In this document: positions 8,054-16,016 of the stretch, piece after piece
Position numbering within the stretch: position 1 is the stretch's first letter
Layout of the letters: every line of letters begins with the position of its first letter
Source: Promineifilum sp.
Lineage (GTDB): Bacteria > Chloroflexota > Anaerolineae > Promineifilales > Promineifilaceae
Direction of reading: 5' to 3'
Length of the DNA: 64,000 nt
Assembly: GCA_020634335.1 (NCBI GenBank)
Contig: JACKBY010000004.1
Coordinates: 1 to 64,000 of the forward strand
Program-made: the position numbers and the translations under genes
Notes under the pieces: model-generated
Told to the model about the DNA's origin: nothing
The model's input: only the letters and a program-made list of their open reading frames with translations
Database searches by the model: none

Positions 8054-9415
8054 TTACGGTGCCACAGTCGGCAACACCTGCGGAACTTCGGGCGTTGGCG
8101 TGGGCGCGGCCAGGAACTTGGGGTCCAAAGCCGGCAGTGTCGGCACCCGGTTTCGCCAAAGGTCGTTGATCTGGAGATTGCCCGCGAGTTGCTCATCGAT
8201 AAATCCCTGCAACTCCTCGCTCTGGCGGGTCTGGAAATCAGATGCGCTCAGTTCTCTGTCCTCGCGGCCACTGACCATGATCAGATAATAGGTCGTCGTA
8301 TCATCCCCATTATCGACTGCGATGATGTTGCTCGGCTCGTTTACAGGCAACTCGAAGGCAGCTGCGGCCACTTCCGAGCCTAAGCCGGATTGTTGCAGAT
8401 TGGACTGCGTGCGCCACAGCAACTCAAACGCGTTGGTCGCCGGCAATTCCGTCGCTTCGGGGTCGTCCGGCCGGCTGATGATCGTGTTCCAGGTCGTCAG
8501 GAACCCCTCGGAATCGACGAGCGCCGCCACTTCGTTGGCGGATTCTTCTGTGTCGGCCGAGATGACGAACAAACTGGCTTGGGGAGCCACGCGCGAGATA
8601 GGCAGTTCATCGGTCAGTACCTCGGCGAGGCGCTCGCTGCACAACTGCGCCCGAACAACCGAGCGATAGGTGCTCTCATCCACGCCCAGATCATCGAGTT
8701 GGGTCATAAACTCGCCGAATTGATCCTGGAATTCCTGTTCCGACACGGGCGTCGCAGTTGGGAATGGGGTGCCGGTCGGCCCGGCCGTTGGCGTGGGAAA
8801 GGCGGTTTCGGTGGGTACGATGTCGGTGATGACGGCCGTGGGAATGGGTGTCAGCGACGGGGTGGGTTGAATCGTGGCCGTCGGCTCCGGTTGTTGTGTC
8901 GGAGACACGCCTTCGCCATAGAACGCATAGGCCAGGCCGATCTGCTTCTGAATATCAGCATCAGTGATCTCGATGCCACGATCCTGAAGCGCCTGACACA
9001 TCACGACCTCATTCGCCATCGTATTCAAGGCGTCCTGGCCCATCGATTCGGGATCGAACAACTCGTTGATGATGTTTCCGGCAAACTGCTGGATTATCCC
9101 GACGTCACCGCCAAACGAATTGAGCTGGTTTTCTAGGAAAATTATTCGCTGGGCGCGCTCGAACCTTACGCGCGCTTCCCAATCACGCAACGATATTTCC
9201 GTGTCGCCAACAGTTGCCACGGCCCGCGCCGGGGTGAGGAAGAGTTCATTCACCACCGCGATGCCGATCACAAGAATGATCAGGGCGGCGACCGTGATCA
9301 CCGCAATGCGAATATTGCGCAGCTGCCGCTCATTTTTGCGCGCGATGAGGATTTCCTTGCGCGATTGACGCTGCAGGGCCTCATTTTCTGACGTTGTTTT
9401 TGATTTCTTAGCCAT
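8054..9415 (-). CDS. Membrane-anchored SurA/PrsA-like peptidyl-prolyl isomerase-type foldase
   Basis: About 453 residues. Charged N-terminus, one membrane segment (about 33-56: NIRIAVITVAALIILVIGIAVV), then a SurA_N-like helical region (TVGDTEISLRDWEARVRFERAQRI, later NTMANEVVMCQALQDRGIEITDADI), a Thr/Pro-rich insert (about 175-235), and a C-terminal region resembling a degenerate parvulin domain plus closing helix (PQASLFVISADTEESANEVAALV ... FELPVNEPSNII ... GREDRELSASDFQ). It probably helps fold exported proteins. The canonical parvulin His/Asp pattern is not clear, so it may be a chaperone without isomerase activity. Located 33 bases downstream of rpsR; the terminator at 7976-8006 closes the unit. 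Confidence 0.78.
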   Translation of the reverse strand: MAKKSKTTSENEALQRQSRKEILIARKNERQLRNIRIAVITVAALIILVIGIAVVNELFLTPARAVATVGDTEISLRDWEARVRFERAQRIIFLENQLNSFGGDVGIIQQFAGNIINELFDPESMGQDALNTMANEVVMCQALQDRGIEITDADIQKQIGLAYAFYGEGVSPTQQPEPTATIQPTPSLTPIPTAVITDIVPTETAFPTPTAGPTGTPFPTATPVSEQEFQDQFGEFMTQLDDLGVDESTYRSVVRAQLCSERLAEVLTDELPISRVAPQASLFVISADTEESANEVAALVDSEGFLTTWNTIISRPDDPEATELPATNAFELLWRTQSNLQQSGLGSEVAAAAFELPVNEPSNIIAVDNGDDTTTYYLIMVSGREDRELSASDFQTRQSEELQGFIDEQLAGNLQINDLWRNRVPTLPALDPKFLAAPTPTPEVPQVLPTVAP

Positions 9416-9448
9416 AGCTCACTACGGTGCCTTCATAATGGGTACGGC

Positions 9449-9688
9449 CTAGTCGGAAACGAACGGCAACAAGGCAATGTGGCGGGCTCGCTTGATCTCG
9501 CGCGCCAGGTGGCGCTGGTGTTTGGCGCATGTGCCGGTCTGGCGACGCGGGCGCATGCGGCCAAATTCGTTGACGTAGCGGTTCAATAAATCCACTTGCT
9601 TGTAATCGATCTCTGTTTTCTCGACGCAGAACTGGCACACGCGCTTCGTCTGGCGATAACGTCGGTTAGGACGGTTAGAACCTTGCAT
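9449..9688 (-). CDS. rpsR: 30S ribosomal protein S18
   Basis: Small-subunit protein that pairs with S6 on the platform of the 30S subunit. About 79 residues. Seen: CQFCVEKTEIDYKQVDLLNRYVNEFGRMRPRRQTGTCAKHQRHLAREIKRARHIALLPFV, the whole conserved core (given as its key pieces CQFC, KQVDLLNRYV, RQTGTCAKHQR, KRARHIALLPF). The CxxC plus later C and H suggest the zinc-binding (C+) variant. ATG at 9688 follows AGAGGATAGAG and the ssb stop by 13 bases. In the common rpsF-ssb-rpsR-rplI order, rplI should follow; here a SurA-like gene follows instead. Confidence 0.97.
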   Translation of the reverse strand: MQGSNRPNRRYRQTKRVCQFCVEKTEIDYKQVDLLNRYVNEFGRMRPRRQTGTCAKHQRHLAREIKRARHIALLPFVSD

Positions 9689-9701
9689 CTCTCTATCCTC
9701 T

Positions 9702-10040
9702 TTACTCAGTGAGTACAATTAAATCCTGGGCAACCACTTCCGTGCGAAAGTGTTTACGGCCGAGACTGTCTTCCCAGCCGCGGGTCTGGAGTCGACCCTC
9801 GATGTAAATTTGTTGACCTTTGGCAAGGCGCTCCTTGCAGATCTCCGCCAGAGGCCCCCAGGCGATGACGTTGAACCACTCTTTCTCTTCGTGCTTCTCG
9901 CCTTCGGCCGAGGTCCAACTGCGCGAGGTGGCGACGCTGAACGCGGCCACGGTGCGACCGCCGGGGGTCTGACGCACATCAGGGTCATCCTCCAACCAGC
10001 CGATCACCATGACTTTATTCAAGCCTTTACTTGGCGTCAT
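9702..10040 (-). CDS. ssb: Single-stranded DNA-binding protein (short form)
   Basis: OB-fold protein that coats single-stranded DNA in replication and repair. About 112 residues. Seen: GLNKVMVIGWLEDDPDVRQTPGGRTVAAFSVATSRSW at the start, EWFNVIAWGPLAEICKERLAKGQQIYIEGRLQTRGWED in the centre and HFRTEVVAQDLIVL at the end. The protein stops right after the OB fold: the usual glycine/proline-rich linker and acidic C-terminal tip that recruits partners are absent, so a second longer SSB may exist elsewhere. GTG at 10046 is an alternative start two codons upstream of ATG 10040. It lies between rpsF and rpsR, the classical order. Confidence 0.95.
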   Translation of the reverse strand: MTPSKGLNKVMVIGWLEDDPDVRQTPGGRTVAAFSVATSRSWTSAEGEKHEEKEWFNVIAWGPLAEICKERLAKGQQIYIEGRLQTRGWEDSLGRKHFRTEVVAQDLIVLTE

Positions 10041-10062
10041 CGACACTCGCCCCGCTTAGGAA

Positions 10063-10356
10063 CTACTCGCCTTTGCGCACAACAAGATAGCGAATAACGT
10101 CTTCGTTATATTGCATGCTGCGCTCGATATCGCTAATTCGGGACGGATCTATTTTCGCCTCATAGAGGATGTAATAGCCTTCCTGGAACTTCTTGATGGG
10201 GTAGGCCAGTTGCCGCACGCCCCAATGGTTGGCGGTCAATGCGCCGTCTTCCTTGGAGCCGGGAACCAGCAAATTGTCGAGCTGTTCAATCACCTGATTG
10301 CGCTCGGCATCTTCCAACTGTGGTTGGATCACAACAGTTACTTCGTAGTCACGCAC
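10063..10356 (-). CDS. rpsF: 30S ribosomal protein S6
   Basis: Partner of S18 on the 30S platform. 97 residues. Seen: RDYEVTVVIQPQLEDAERNQVIEQL, NHWGVRQLAYPIKKFQEGYYILYEAK and the closing MQYNEDVIRYLVVRKGE, all typical S6 segments. The start is GTG at 10356, with GGAAAGGAG nine bases upstream. First gene of the rpsF-ssb-rpsR unit; a readable promoter lies 117 bases upstream, leaving a leader long enough for autoregulation by an S6:S18 binding structure, as is known in other bacteria, although I did not fold it. Confidence 0.96.
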   Translation of the reverse strand: MRDYEVTVVIQPQLEDAERNQVIEQLDNLLVPGSKEDGALTANHWGVRQLAYPIKKFQEGYYILYEAKIDPSRISDIERSMQYNEDVIRYLVVRKGE

Positions 10357-10472
10357 GTTGCATTACTCCTTTCCTTGGAATTTACTCTAGCGAGCATTGC
10401 CCCCGGTCACTTGCCGGGAGCGGAAGCCGGGGAATGGTCGTGCTATAACCATTACCGGGCAACGAATTCGTA

Positions 10473-10500
10473 ATTATAGTCATAACTGAGAATATTTCAA
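10473..10500 (-). promoter_or_regulatory. Promoter for rpsF-ssb-rpsR
   Basis: On the minus strand TTGAAA (10500-10495), a 16-base spacer and TATAAT (10478-10473) form a near-consensus housekeeping sigma promoter. It implies a leader of about 110 bases before the rpsF GTG. Confidence 0.7.
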
Positions 10501-10539
10501 GGTTTTCGGTCAACTGCTTTCCCGAATCGGCCCCATGAC

Positions 10540-10545
10540 TATAAT
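10540..10545 (+). promoter_or_regulatory. -10 box of the GH99-like/LysM gene
   Basis: TATAAT ends eight bases before the ATG at 10554, so transcription would begin at or next to the start codon (leaderless). No convincing -35 hexamer is seen at 16-18 bases. The same ATGACTATAAT string occurs on the opposite strand in the rpsF promoter. Confidence 0.45.
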
Positions 10546-10553
10546 CGCGTCCG

Positions 10554-12395
10554 ATGAAATTGACCCAACCCCGCCACTATAGTGTCCTACGAGTGGTCGT
10601 ACTCCTCTCATTTCTCCTCGTCATCGTTCTCGCGGCTTCCCAACAGGCACCCCGAGTTCGGGCACAAGGACAGACCCGACTGGTATTGGCCTTTTACTAC
10701 GCCTGGTATTCGCCGGGATCATTTGGGCCGGGCAAGACCCCCTATCAACCATCGGCCGCCTATTTATCAGCCGATGCAGGTACCATCGGACGCCATATCG
10801 GCGAGGCGCGCGCGGCGGGCATCGACGGCTTTGTCCAGAGCTGGTACGGGCCGCAGACCGAGAATAATCAGACGGAAACCAACTTCCGTACTCTTCTCGA
10901 TATCGCCGCCGGCAGCGGGTTCACGGCCGCCGTCGATTTCGAGACGGGCAGCCCGTTCTTCGCCTCGAACGACGACCGGATTGCCGCCCTCAGCGCCTTA
11001 ATGAATAGCCACGTCAATCACCCGGCCTATCTGCGCGTCGACGGCAAGCCCGTCATCTTCTTCTGGGCCAATTGGCTGCTGTCGACCGGGGAATGGGCGG
11101 CCATTCGCGACGCGGTGGATCCCGGACGCACGACGTTGTGGATCGCCGAGGGAACGAATACGCAGTACCTGAGCGTGTTCGACGGACTGCATCTTTATAA
11201 CACGGCGTGGGCTGCCGCTCCGGGACAGACGGCCGCCGCCTGGGCGGGAAATACGCGGGCCGCAGCGACAACTTACGGGAGCTATAAATACTGGGTGGCG
11301 ACAGCGATGCCGGGCTTTGATGATCGACTGCTGGGGCGAGGCGACGGCGCCGTCTATCGCGACCGGGCCGACGGCCGCTACTATCAGTCCAGCTTCGCCG
11401 GCGCGGCGGCCAGCGCGCCCGACATGCTAATCATCACGTCGTTTAATGAGTGGGCCGAAGGTAGTCAAATCGAGAGTTCCCAAGAATACGGCAACTACTA
11501 TCTTGACCTCACGGCGCAACTGAGTTCGGCCTACAAGTCCGGCACCTTACCGGTAGACGTGGCTCCGCCCCCGCCGGCGGCCACCACTTCGGCGACCACA
11601 GGTGAACCCTCAACGGGCGCAGCGCCCGACGCGACATCGCAACCGGAGACGACAACCGGCCCGGCCACATCGGCTCCTTTGCCAACCACGCCACCCTTGG
11701 TCCGACCCACGCCGAGGCCGGACGGCAGCGTCGTCTACAGCGTCGTCGCCGGCGACACTCTGCTGGGCATTGCCGCCCGATACGACCTGTCGCTGGCCGA
11801 CCTGTTGACGCTGAACTCGCTGTCCGGCGCGGAACTGCTGTCCATCGGGCAGCCGCTCATCATCGGTTACGATAATTTACCCGAAGACACGACGGTATTA
11901 CCCGGCTATCCGCAGGCGCGAATTCTCGCTACCGGGGCCATCATTCACAAAGTGTCGGCCGGCGAAACGCCTGGCGGAATCGCCTTTCTCTACAATTTGC
12001 CGCTGGACGAGCTGTATCGCCTGAACAATATCGAGCCGGGAACGCTCATCCAGATCGATCAGGAATTGGTGGTTGGCCAACAACCGCAACCGGAACCGAC
12101 CACTACGGCCACCGACTGGCCGACACCGACCTTGGAACCAACATCGACCGCACAGGCGTCTCCCACGCCTCTCCCACCCACAGACACGCCTGAGCCTACC
12201 CCTTCGATGGACACACCGGTCACGCCCACCCCACCGGCGGCCGTGGCCGACCTCTCAATCAATGAGGCGCGATCTGCTGGCTCACTGGCAAGTGATAATG
12301 CCGTCCAGCAGCCGGGGTTATGGTCGTGGCTGTTGGCGGCCGTGGGACTGGGGTTGGTACTGGCCGCCGTGGTGGTCTTTGTACTGAAGCGCTAG
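10554..12395 (+). CDS. Secreted GH99-like glycoside hydrolase with two LysM repeats and a C-terminal membrane anchor
   Basis: 613 residues. Signal peptide (about 1-37), then a catalytic region (about 40-330) of the GH99/GH71-like fold: LVLAFYYAWYSPGSF at its start, GIDGFVQSWYG, PVIFFWANW and the IITSFNEWAEGSQIE segment whose acidic residues match the endo-alpha-mannosidase-like family. A Thr/Pro linker follows, then LysM 1 (about 398-443, YSVVAGDTLLGIAARYDLS) and LysM 2 (about 467-511, HKVSAGETPGGIAFLYNLP), another Thr/Pro linker and a C-terminal membrane helix (about 588-611). It is thus a surface enzyme tethered at the C-terminus with wall-polysaccharide-binding modules, probably trimming a mannose-containing glycan; the substrate is an inference. 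No Shine-Dalgarno is seen, in line with the close -10 box. Convergent with radA, 13 bases apart. Confidence 0.85.
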   Translation: MKLTQPRHYSVLRVVVLLSFLLVIVLAASQQAPRVRAQGQTRLVLAFYYAWYSPGSFGPGKTPYQPSAAYLSADAGTIGRHIGEARAAGIDGFVQSWYGPQTENNQTETNFRTLLDIAAGSGFTAAVDFETGSPFFASNDDRIAALSALMNSHVNHPAYLRVDGKPVIFFWANWLLSTGEWAAIRDAVDPGRTTLWIAEGTNTQYLSVFDGLHLYNTAWAAAPGQTAAAWAGNTRAAATTYGSYKYWVATAMPGFDDRLLGRGDGAVYRDRADGRYYQSSFAGAAASAPDMLIITSFNEWAEGSQIESSQEYGNYYLDLTAQLSSAYKSGTLPVDVAPPPPAATTSATTGEPSTGAAPDATSQPETTTGPATSAPLPTTPPLVRPTPRPDGSVVYSVVAGDTLLGIAARYDLSLADLLTLNSLSGAELLSIGQPLIIGYDNLPEDTTVLPGYPQARILATGAIIHKVSAGETPGGIAFLYNLPLDELYRLNNIEPGTLIQIDQELVVGQQPQPEPTTTATDWPTPTLEPTSTAQASPTPLPPTDTPEPTPSMDTPVTPTPPAAVADLSINEARSAGSLASDNAVQQPGLWSWLLAAVGLGLVLAAVVVFVLKR

Positions 12396-12408
12396 ACGAC
12401 GGCCAGCT

Positions 12409-13782
12409 TTAGCGGATCAAGGCCATTTCCACCGCCTCGTGCAAGGTGCGGCACTCGATAATCTCCAACCCCTTGGGCGCGTTGATACTTTTCAATTGAC
12501 GCGAGCGGGGTAGCACGCAGCGTTTAAAACCCAACTTGGCTGCTTCCTTCAGGCGCGCCTCCAGTTGGCTGACCGCCCGAAGTTCGCCGCTCAGGCCGAC
12601 CTCACCAAAGAAGGCCATGTCGGCGTGGACTGCGCGATCCTTAACGCTGCTGGCGATAGCCAGAGCGACGCCCAGGTCGGCCGCCGGTTCCGAAATCTGC
12701 AAGCCGCCGATGACGTTGACGAATACGTCCTTGTCATGCACAGGAACGTGCACACGGCGCGTCAGGACGGCCGTCAGCAGAAGCAGCCGATTCAGGTCGA
12801 TACCATTGGGCGTCCGGCGAGGGTTGGAGAACGTGGTGGCGCTGGCAAGCGCTTGCACTTCCACGAGCAACGGCCGCGTTCCCTCCAGCGTGACGGCGAT
12901 GGCCGAGCCGGGAGCATTGGCCTGCCGTTCGGCCAGAAATGCTTCCGACGGGTTCGGCACCTCCACCATGCCCTGCTCCACCATCTCGAACACGCCGACC
13001 TCGCTGGTCGCGCCGAAGCGATTCTTCACGCTGCGCAGCAGGCGATAGCGGTGGAACGGGTCGCCCTCCAGGTAGAGGACCGTATCCACGATGTGCTCCA
13101 GCACGCGCGGCCCAGCAATGGCCCCCTCTTTGGTAACGTGGCCGACCAGGACGACGATCACGCCCGATTGCTTGGCAATTTCCTGCAGGCGGGCGGCCGA
13201 TTCACGCACCTGACTGACGCTGCCCGCCGAGGAGTTCAGGTTGTCATCATAAGTGGTCTGGATGCTGTCGACGATGGTCATCACCGGGCGAACCGTCGTG
13301 ATGTGCTCCAAAATTGCGTGAAGGTTAGTCTCGGTCACCAGGAATAAATCCTTGGCATCCATACGCAAGCGTTCGGCACGCATCTTGATCTGCCGGGCGC
13401 TCTCCTCGCCGGAAACGTACAAAACCGGGCCATGCAGATTAGCTACTAACCCGGCGATCTCCAGCAATAGAGTCGATTTGCCGATGCCGGGTTCGCCGCC
13501 GACCAGGATAAGAGACCCTGGGACAAGCCCACCCCCCAGCACGCGCGAGAATTCCTGCACCGGCAGGGCCAGGCGGTCGAAGCCGTCTGCCTCAACCTCA
13601 TGCAGCCGTACCGGCTTCGACGTCGCCAGACCGCCCGCCTTTCGCCCCTTGGCCGGGGTGTCAGGCTCGATTAGTTGTTCAACCATGGTATCGAATTCAC
13701 CACAACGCGGGCAGCGCCCCATGTAGGCCGGAGTCATGCGCCCACAGCTTTGGCATACGTATTGCGTCTGTTTTTTGGACAT
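12409..13782 (-). CDS. radA: DNA repair protein RadA
   Basis: RecA-like ATPase that drives branch migration in homologous recombination. 457 residues, full length. In order: a four-cysteine zinc finger (CQSCG ... CPRCG, residues 10-27), a Walker A GEPGIGKST, a Walker B-type region (VMTIVDSIQT), the RadA-specific KNRFG motif followed by EVGVFEM, and a C-terminal Lon-protease-like domain (VFVNVIGGLQISEPAADLGVALAIASS ... FFGEVGLSGELRAV). ATG at 13782 is preceded by a TATAAT only six bases away. Upstream lies a long structured non-coding gap, and downstream the convergent GH99-like gene. Confidence 0.97.
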   Translation of the reverse strand: MSKKQTQYVCQSCGRMTPAYMGRCPRCGEFDTMVEQLIEPDTPAKGRKAGGLATSKPVRLHEVEADGFDRLALPVQEFSRVLGGGLVPGSLILVGGEPGIGKSTLLLEIAGLVANLHGPVLYVSGEESARQIKMRAERLRMDAKDLFLVTETNLHAILEHITTVRPVMTIVDSIQTTYDDNLNSSAGSVSQVRESAARLQEIAKQSGVIVVLVGHVTKEGAIAGPRVLEHIVDTVLYLEGDPFHRYRLLRSVKNRFGATSEVGVFEMVEQGMVEVPNPSEAFLAERQANAPGSAIAVTLEGTRPLLVEVQALASATTFSNPRRTPNGIDLNRLLLLTAVLTRRVHVPVHDKDVFVNVIGGLQISEPAADLGVALAIASSVKDRAVHADMAFFGEVGLSGELRAVSQLEARLKEAAKLGFKRCVLPRSRQLKSINAPKGLEIIECRTLHEAVEMALIR

Positions 13783-13788
13783 GGCCCT

Positions 13789-13794
13789 ATTATA
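13789..13794 (-). promoter_or_regulatory. -10 box of radA
   Basis: TATAAT on the minus strand ends six bases before the radA ATG. Transcription would start essentially at the ATG, giving a leaderless message. No clear -35 is visible. Confidence 0.45.
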
Positions 13795-13861
13795 CCTCGA
13801 CCCAGATTATCGACGGATCTTGAATCAGTCTCCACTGTCGGCTTCCCCGATCATTAATCCG

Positions 13862-14160
13862 TTTATTCATGCAATCCTATTCCAGTTGTCAGCCGATTAG
13901 CAATGTGCTGCCAGATTCCTAATCCAGCCATCAAAAGCGAGATGCGCTGACCTTGGCCGCGGAGCCGCTTAAGAAAGTTACACTGTAGAAAGCGGCCGAT
14001 TACTGAAAACCCCTTTTATTCATGCAGGGTTTTTTCAGTAATTGGCTTCTCTCCGTAGCGCCGGTTTCTTAACCGGCTCCGCAGCCCAGCTCGTTCTCGG
14101 CCGCCGGATAAGAATCCCGCGTTACATCTCGACAGCTGAAAAACCCTGTTTATTCATGCA
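13862..14160 (+). repeat. Three direct copies of TTTATTCATGCA
   Basis: The 12-mer occurs at 13862-13873, 14015-14026 and 14149-14160. The last two copies are preceded by related CTGAAAA(A)CCC strings (14003-14013 and 14136-14146), making a diverged repeat of about 25 bases. The middle copy is the apex of the large palindrome at 13959-14082. Confidence 0.6.
13959..14082. repeat. 124-bp imperfect palindrome in the radA upstream gap
   Basis: The gap 13783-14207 (425 bases) has no gene. Its centre is a nested palindrome: outer arms 13959-13976 and 14065-14082 are 18 bases with one mismatch, and inner arms 13999-14009 and 14032-14042 are 11 bases perfect (ATTACTGAAAA). The right outer arm contains GCCGGTTTCTTAACCGGC, itself a small hairpin that is part of a 23-base string repeated at the end of clpC. 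It could be a non-autonomous element, a structured RNA or a paired terminator. The rest of the gap holds the -10 boxes of the two flanking genes and nothing else recognised. Confidence 0.6.
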
Positions 14161-14186
14161 ACCATGCAGCAGGTCGCGATGGGTAG

Positions 14187-14195
14187 TGATATAAT
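14187..14195 (+). promoter_or_regulatory. Extended -10 promoter of the 14208 gene
   Basis: TGATATAAT (TGn plus TATAAT) ends 12 bases before the ATG at 14208. The extended -10 could compensate for the lack of a -35. The message would have at most a few leader bases. Confidence 0.5.
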
Positions 14196-14207
14196 GACCG
14201 AACAAGT

Positions 14208-14510
14208 ATGATTAACTGGTTTTCTGTCGTCGCCAACGGCTTGTGGTTGATCGGGTTGGCACTCATTTTAGCTGCATTCAGCTACCATCAATGGCTGGCC
14301 GGGCAGTCGGGACAACCCATCGGCCGGGTATTGAACAACCCTTCGTTCCAGCGCTGGGCCGTGATTGGGCTGCTGCTGGTGGGCATTGGTCTGGCCCTAA
14401 CGGCTGACGGGCTTGTCCAGCTCCTGCCGGCGACGGCGCTCATCATTGTTTGCATCGTCGCCTTGATCGCGCTCTTCCGCACCCGGCCCAATGATTCCCA
14501 CATTGGATGA
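14208..14510 (+). CDS. Small three-helix membrane protein
   Basis: 100 residues, not recognised. Three hydrophobic segments (about 9-26, 50-67 and 72-91) separated by a short polar loop (GQSGQPIGRVLNNPSFQRW). No catalytic or metal-binding motif. It overlaps the next gene by four bases (ATGA), and both are small membrane or exported proteins, so they probably work together. An extended -10 box stands 12 bases upstream of the ATG. It heads the plus-strand run that leads into the LPG-synthase-like and GT2 genes, so an envelope role is plausible but not shown. Confidence 0.65.
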   Translation: MINWFSVVANGLWLIGLALILAAFSYHQWLAGQSGQPIGRVLNNPSFQRWAVIGLLLVGIGLALTADGLVQLLPATALIIVCIVALIALFRTRPNDSHIG

Positions 14511-14923
14511 GGCAATTCTCTATGAACAAATTGTTTTTTCTGGCAGGCATTACACTGCTTCTATTCATTCCGTCCGCCACCCGTCCATTGAAAGCCCTCG
14601 CCCCACACCAGGAAGGTTATCCGCCTCCCCAAGAGGCAACCTCCTTGCCGCCGGCGGACGCTCCCCTTCTGGATCCAAACGCCGGTGAGCCTTACCCGGC
14701 GACGGGCACAGATGCCGGCGCTTTTACCCCTGTGCCGATAGGGATTCAGGGCAACATGCCGGAAACCCAACAAATCTCGCCGGCCGATGCGAACGCGGCC
14801 GGCGAGGAGACCGGCAGCCGCGGGCTAGTGTTCCTGTGGCTGGGTTTCACGGCCACATTTCTGGTGTTTCTGACCACTGTGGTCGGGTCGATTATGCTCT
14901 TCACGCGGCGCAACGAATCTTAA
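14507..14923 (+). CDS. Small exported protein with C-terminal membrane anchor
   Basis: 138 residues, not recognised. N-terminal signal-like helix (about 6-24), a Pro/Ala/Glu-rich extracellular stretch (about 30-105: YPPPQEATSLPPADAP), then one membrane helix (about 108-131) and a short basic tail RRNES. The topology is that of a small wall-facing or stalk protein. ATG at 14507 overlaps the previous stop; ATG at 14522 (MNKLFF) is an alternative start. The next gene starts 49 bases downstream on the same strand. Confidence 0.6.
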   Translation: MRQFSMNKLFFLAGITLLLFIPSATRPLKALAPHQEGYPPPQEATSLPPADAPLLDPNAGEPYPATGTDAGAFTPVPIGIQGNMPETQQISPADANAAGEETGSRGLVFLWLGFTATFLVFLTTVVGSIMLFTRRNES

Positions 14924-14972
14924 CCAGCAAGAGCGCATTGAACGTGCGGGAACACCCAAAGGGAATAATTCG

Positions 14973-16016
14973 ATGCGATCTATGAGCAGTGCGTGGCGGC
15001 GCTTACTGCCGTGGCTAAATCTCATCCTGACCGGCGGCCTGATCCTCGCCGGAGTATGGTTTCTTTCCACGCGACTTGACCTCGCAACCATCATCGAGGC
15101 GTTGAGCAAGGCCTCGGTCGGCTACACGTTTCTGTCCGTCGTCATCATGTTGGCGACAATGCTCCTCAAAGCGGTTCGCTGGCAACTCATGTTCCCGTCA
15201 GAGCGACCACCGGTACGCCTCTCGTCCTCCTTCTGGGCTATCTCCCTGGCGCAATACGTCAATCTCGTCGTCCCGTTCGTTCGTCTGGGCGAGGTGGCGC
15301 GGCTCTATGCCCTCAATCGCGAAGCCGGCGTGAGCCCGGGCCGGGGAGTCGGCACTCTGGTCGTGGAAAAGACACTCGACCTCATCTTCTTTGGACTAAC
15401 GATTCTTTTCGTCATTCCGTTTGTGGTCTTTCCCGATTATGTCAGCCGGCCGGGGCCAGTTCTCACGCTACTGCCACTCATCCTGTTTGGGGCACTCTAC
15501 CTGGTCGCTTATCAAACCGATCTCGTCATCGCCATATGGCGCCGGGTTGTCACCCCCTTCCCGCCTCGCGTGCGAGACCTCCTGTTGCGGGTGGCCGTCA
15601 GCGGTCTCGAAGGGCTAGCCGCTTTACGGAATCGACGGTTGAGCCTGCTGATGTTATTCCTGTCGTTAACGATTGCCGGGTTGTCCATCGTCCTGCCATT
15701 CGTATTGTTCCTGGCTTTGTCGCTACCCCTGACGTTTCTGGACGCAGCCCTGGTCCACATTGTGGTATCAATCGCCATCGTGCCGCCCAGTACCCCAGCC
15801 AAGATCGGCGTGCTAAATGGCGCGGCGGCCCTCGTATTGTGGCAGGTTGGTATAACCGATGAGGCTAACATTGCCGCCTACACCATTCTCCTCTACCTGG
15901 TAGTCGTCGTTCCCCAAATTACCGTGGGACTGATCGCTGCTTCGCGCAGCAAGTGGAGTTGGCAAATGGCCGTTCAACCATCTCTGACAACAGAGATAGA
16001 AACTCGTGTGCCATGA
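14973..16016 (+). CDS. Lysylphosphatidylglycerol synthetase-like integral membrane protein (UPF0104)
   Basis: 347 residues with seven or eight hydrophobic segments, matching the LPG_synthase_TM family (PF03706), the flippase part of MprF-like proteins. Seen: LLKAVRWQLMF near the first helices, the family-typical NLVVPFVRLGEVARLYALNR and VGTLVVEKTLDLI, and the later IVPPSTPAKIGVLNGAAALVL (the P-x-x-P-x-x-x-G pattern). The stand-alone family is often found with glycosyltransferases and is thought to move or present lipid-linked substrates. It overlaps the downstream GT2 gene by four bases (ATGA), so the two form one unit. No lysyl-transfer domain is fused. Confidence 0.85.
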   Translation: MRSMSSAWRRLLPWLNLILTGGLILAGVWFLSTRLDLATIIEALSKASVGYTFLSVVIMLATMLLKAVRWQLMFPSERPPVRLSSSFWAISLAQYVNLVVPFVRLGEVARLYALNREAGVSPGRGVGTLVVEKTLDLIFFGLTILFVIPFVVFPDYVSRPGPVLTLLPLILFGALYLVAYQTDLVIAIWRRVVTPFPPRVRDLLLRVAVSGLEGLAALRNRRLSLLMLFLSLTIAGLSIVLPFVLFLALSLPLTFLDAALVHIVVSIAIVPPSTPAKIGVLNGAAALVLWQVGITDEANIAAYTILLYLVVVVPQITVGLIAASRSKWSWQMAVQPSLTTEIETRVP

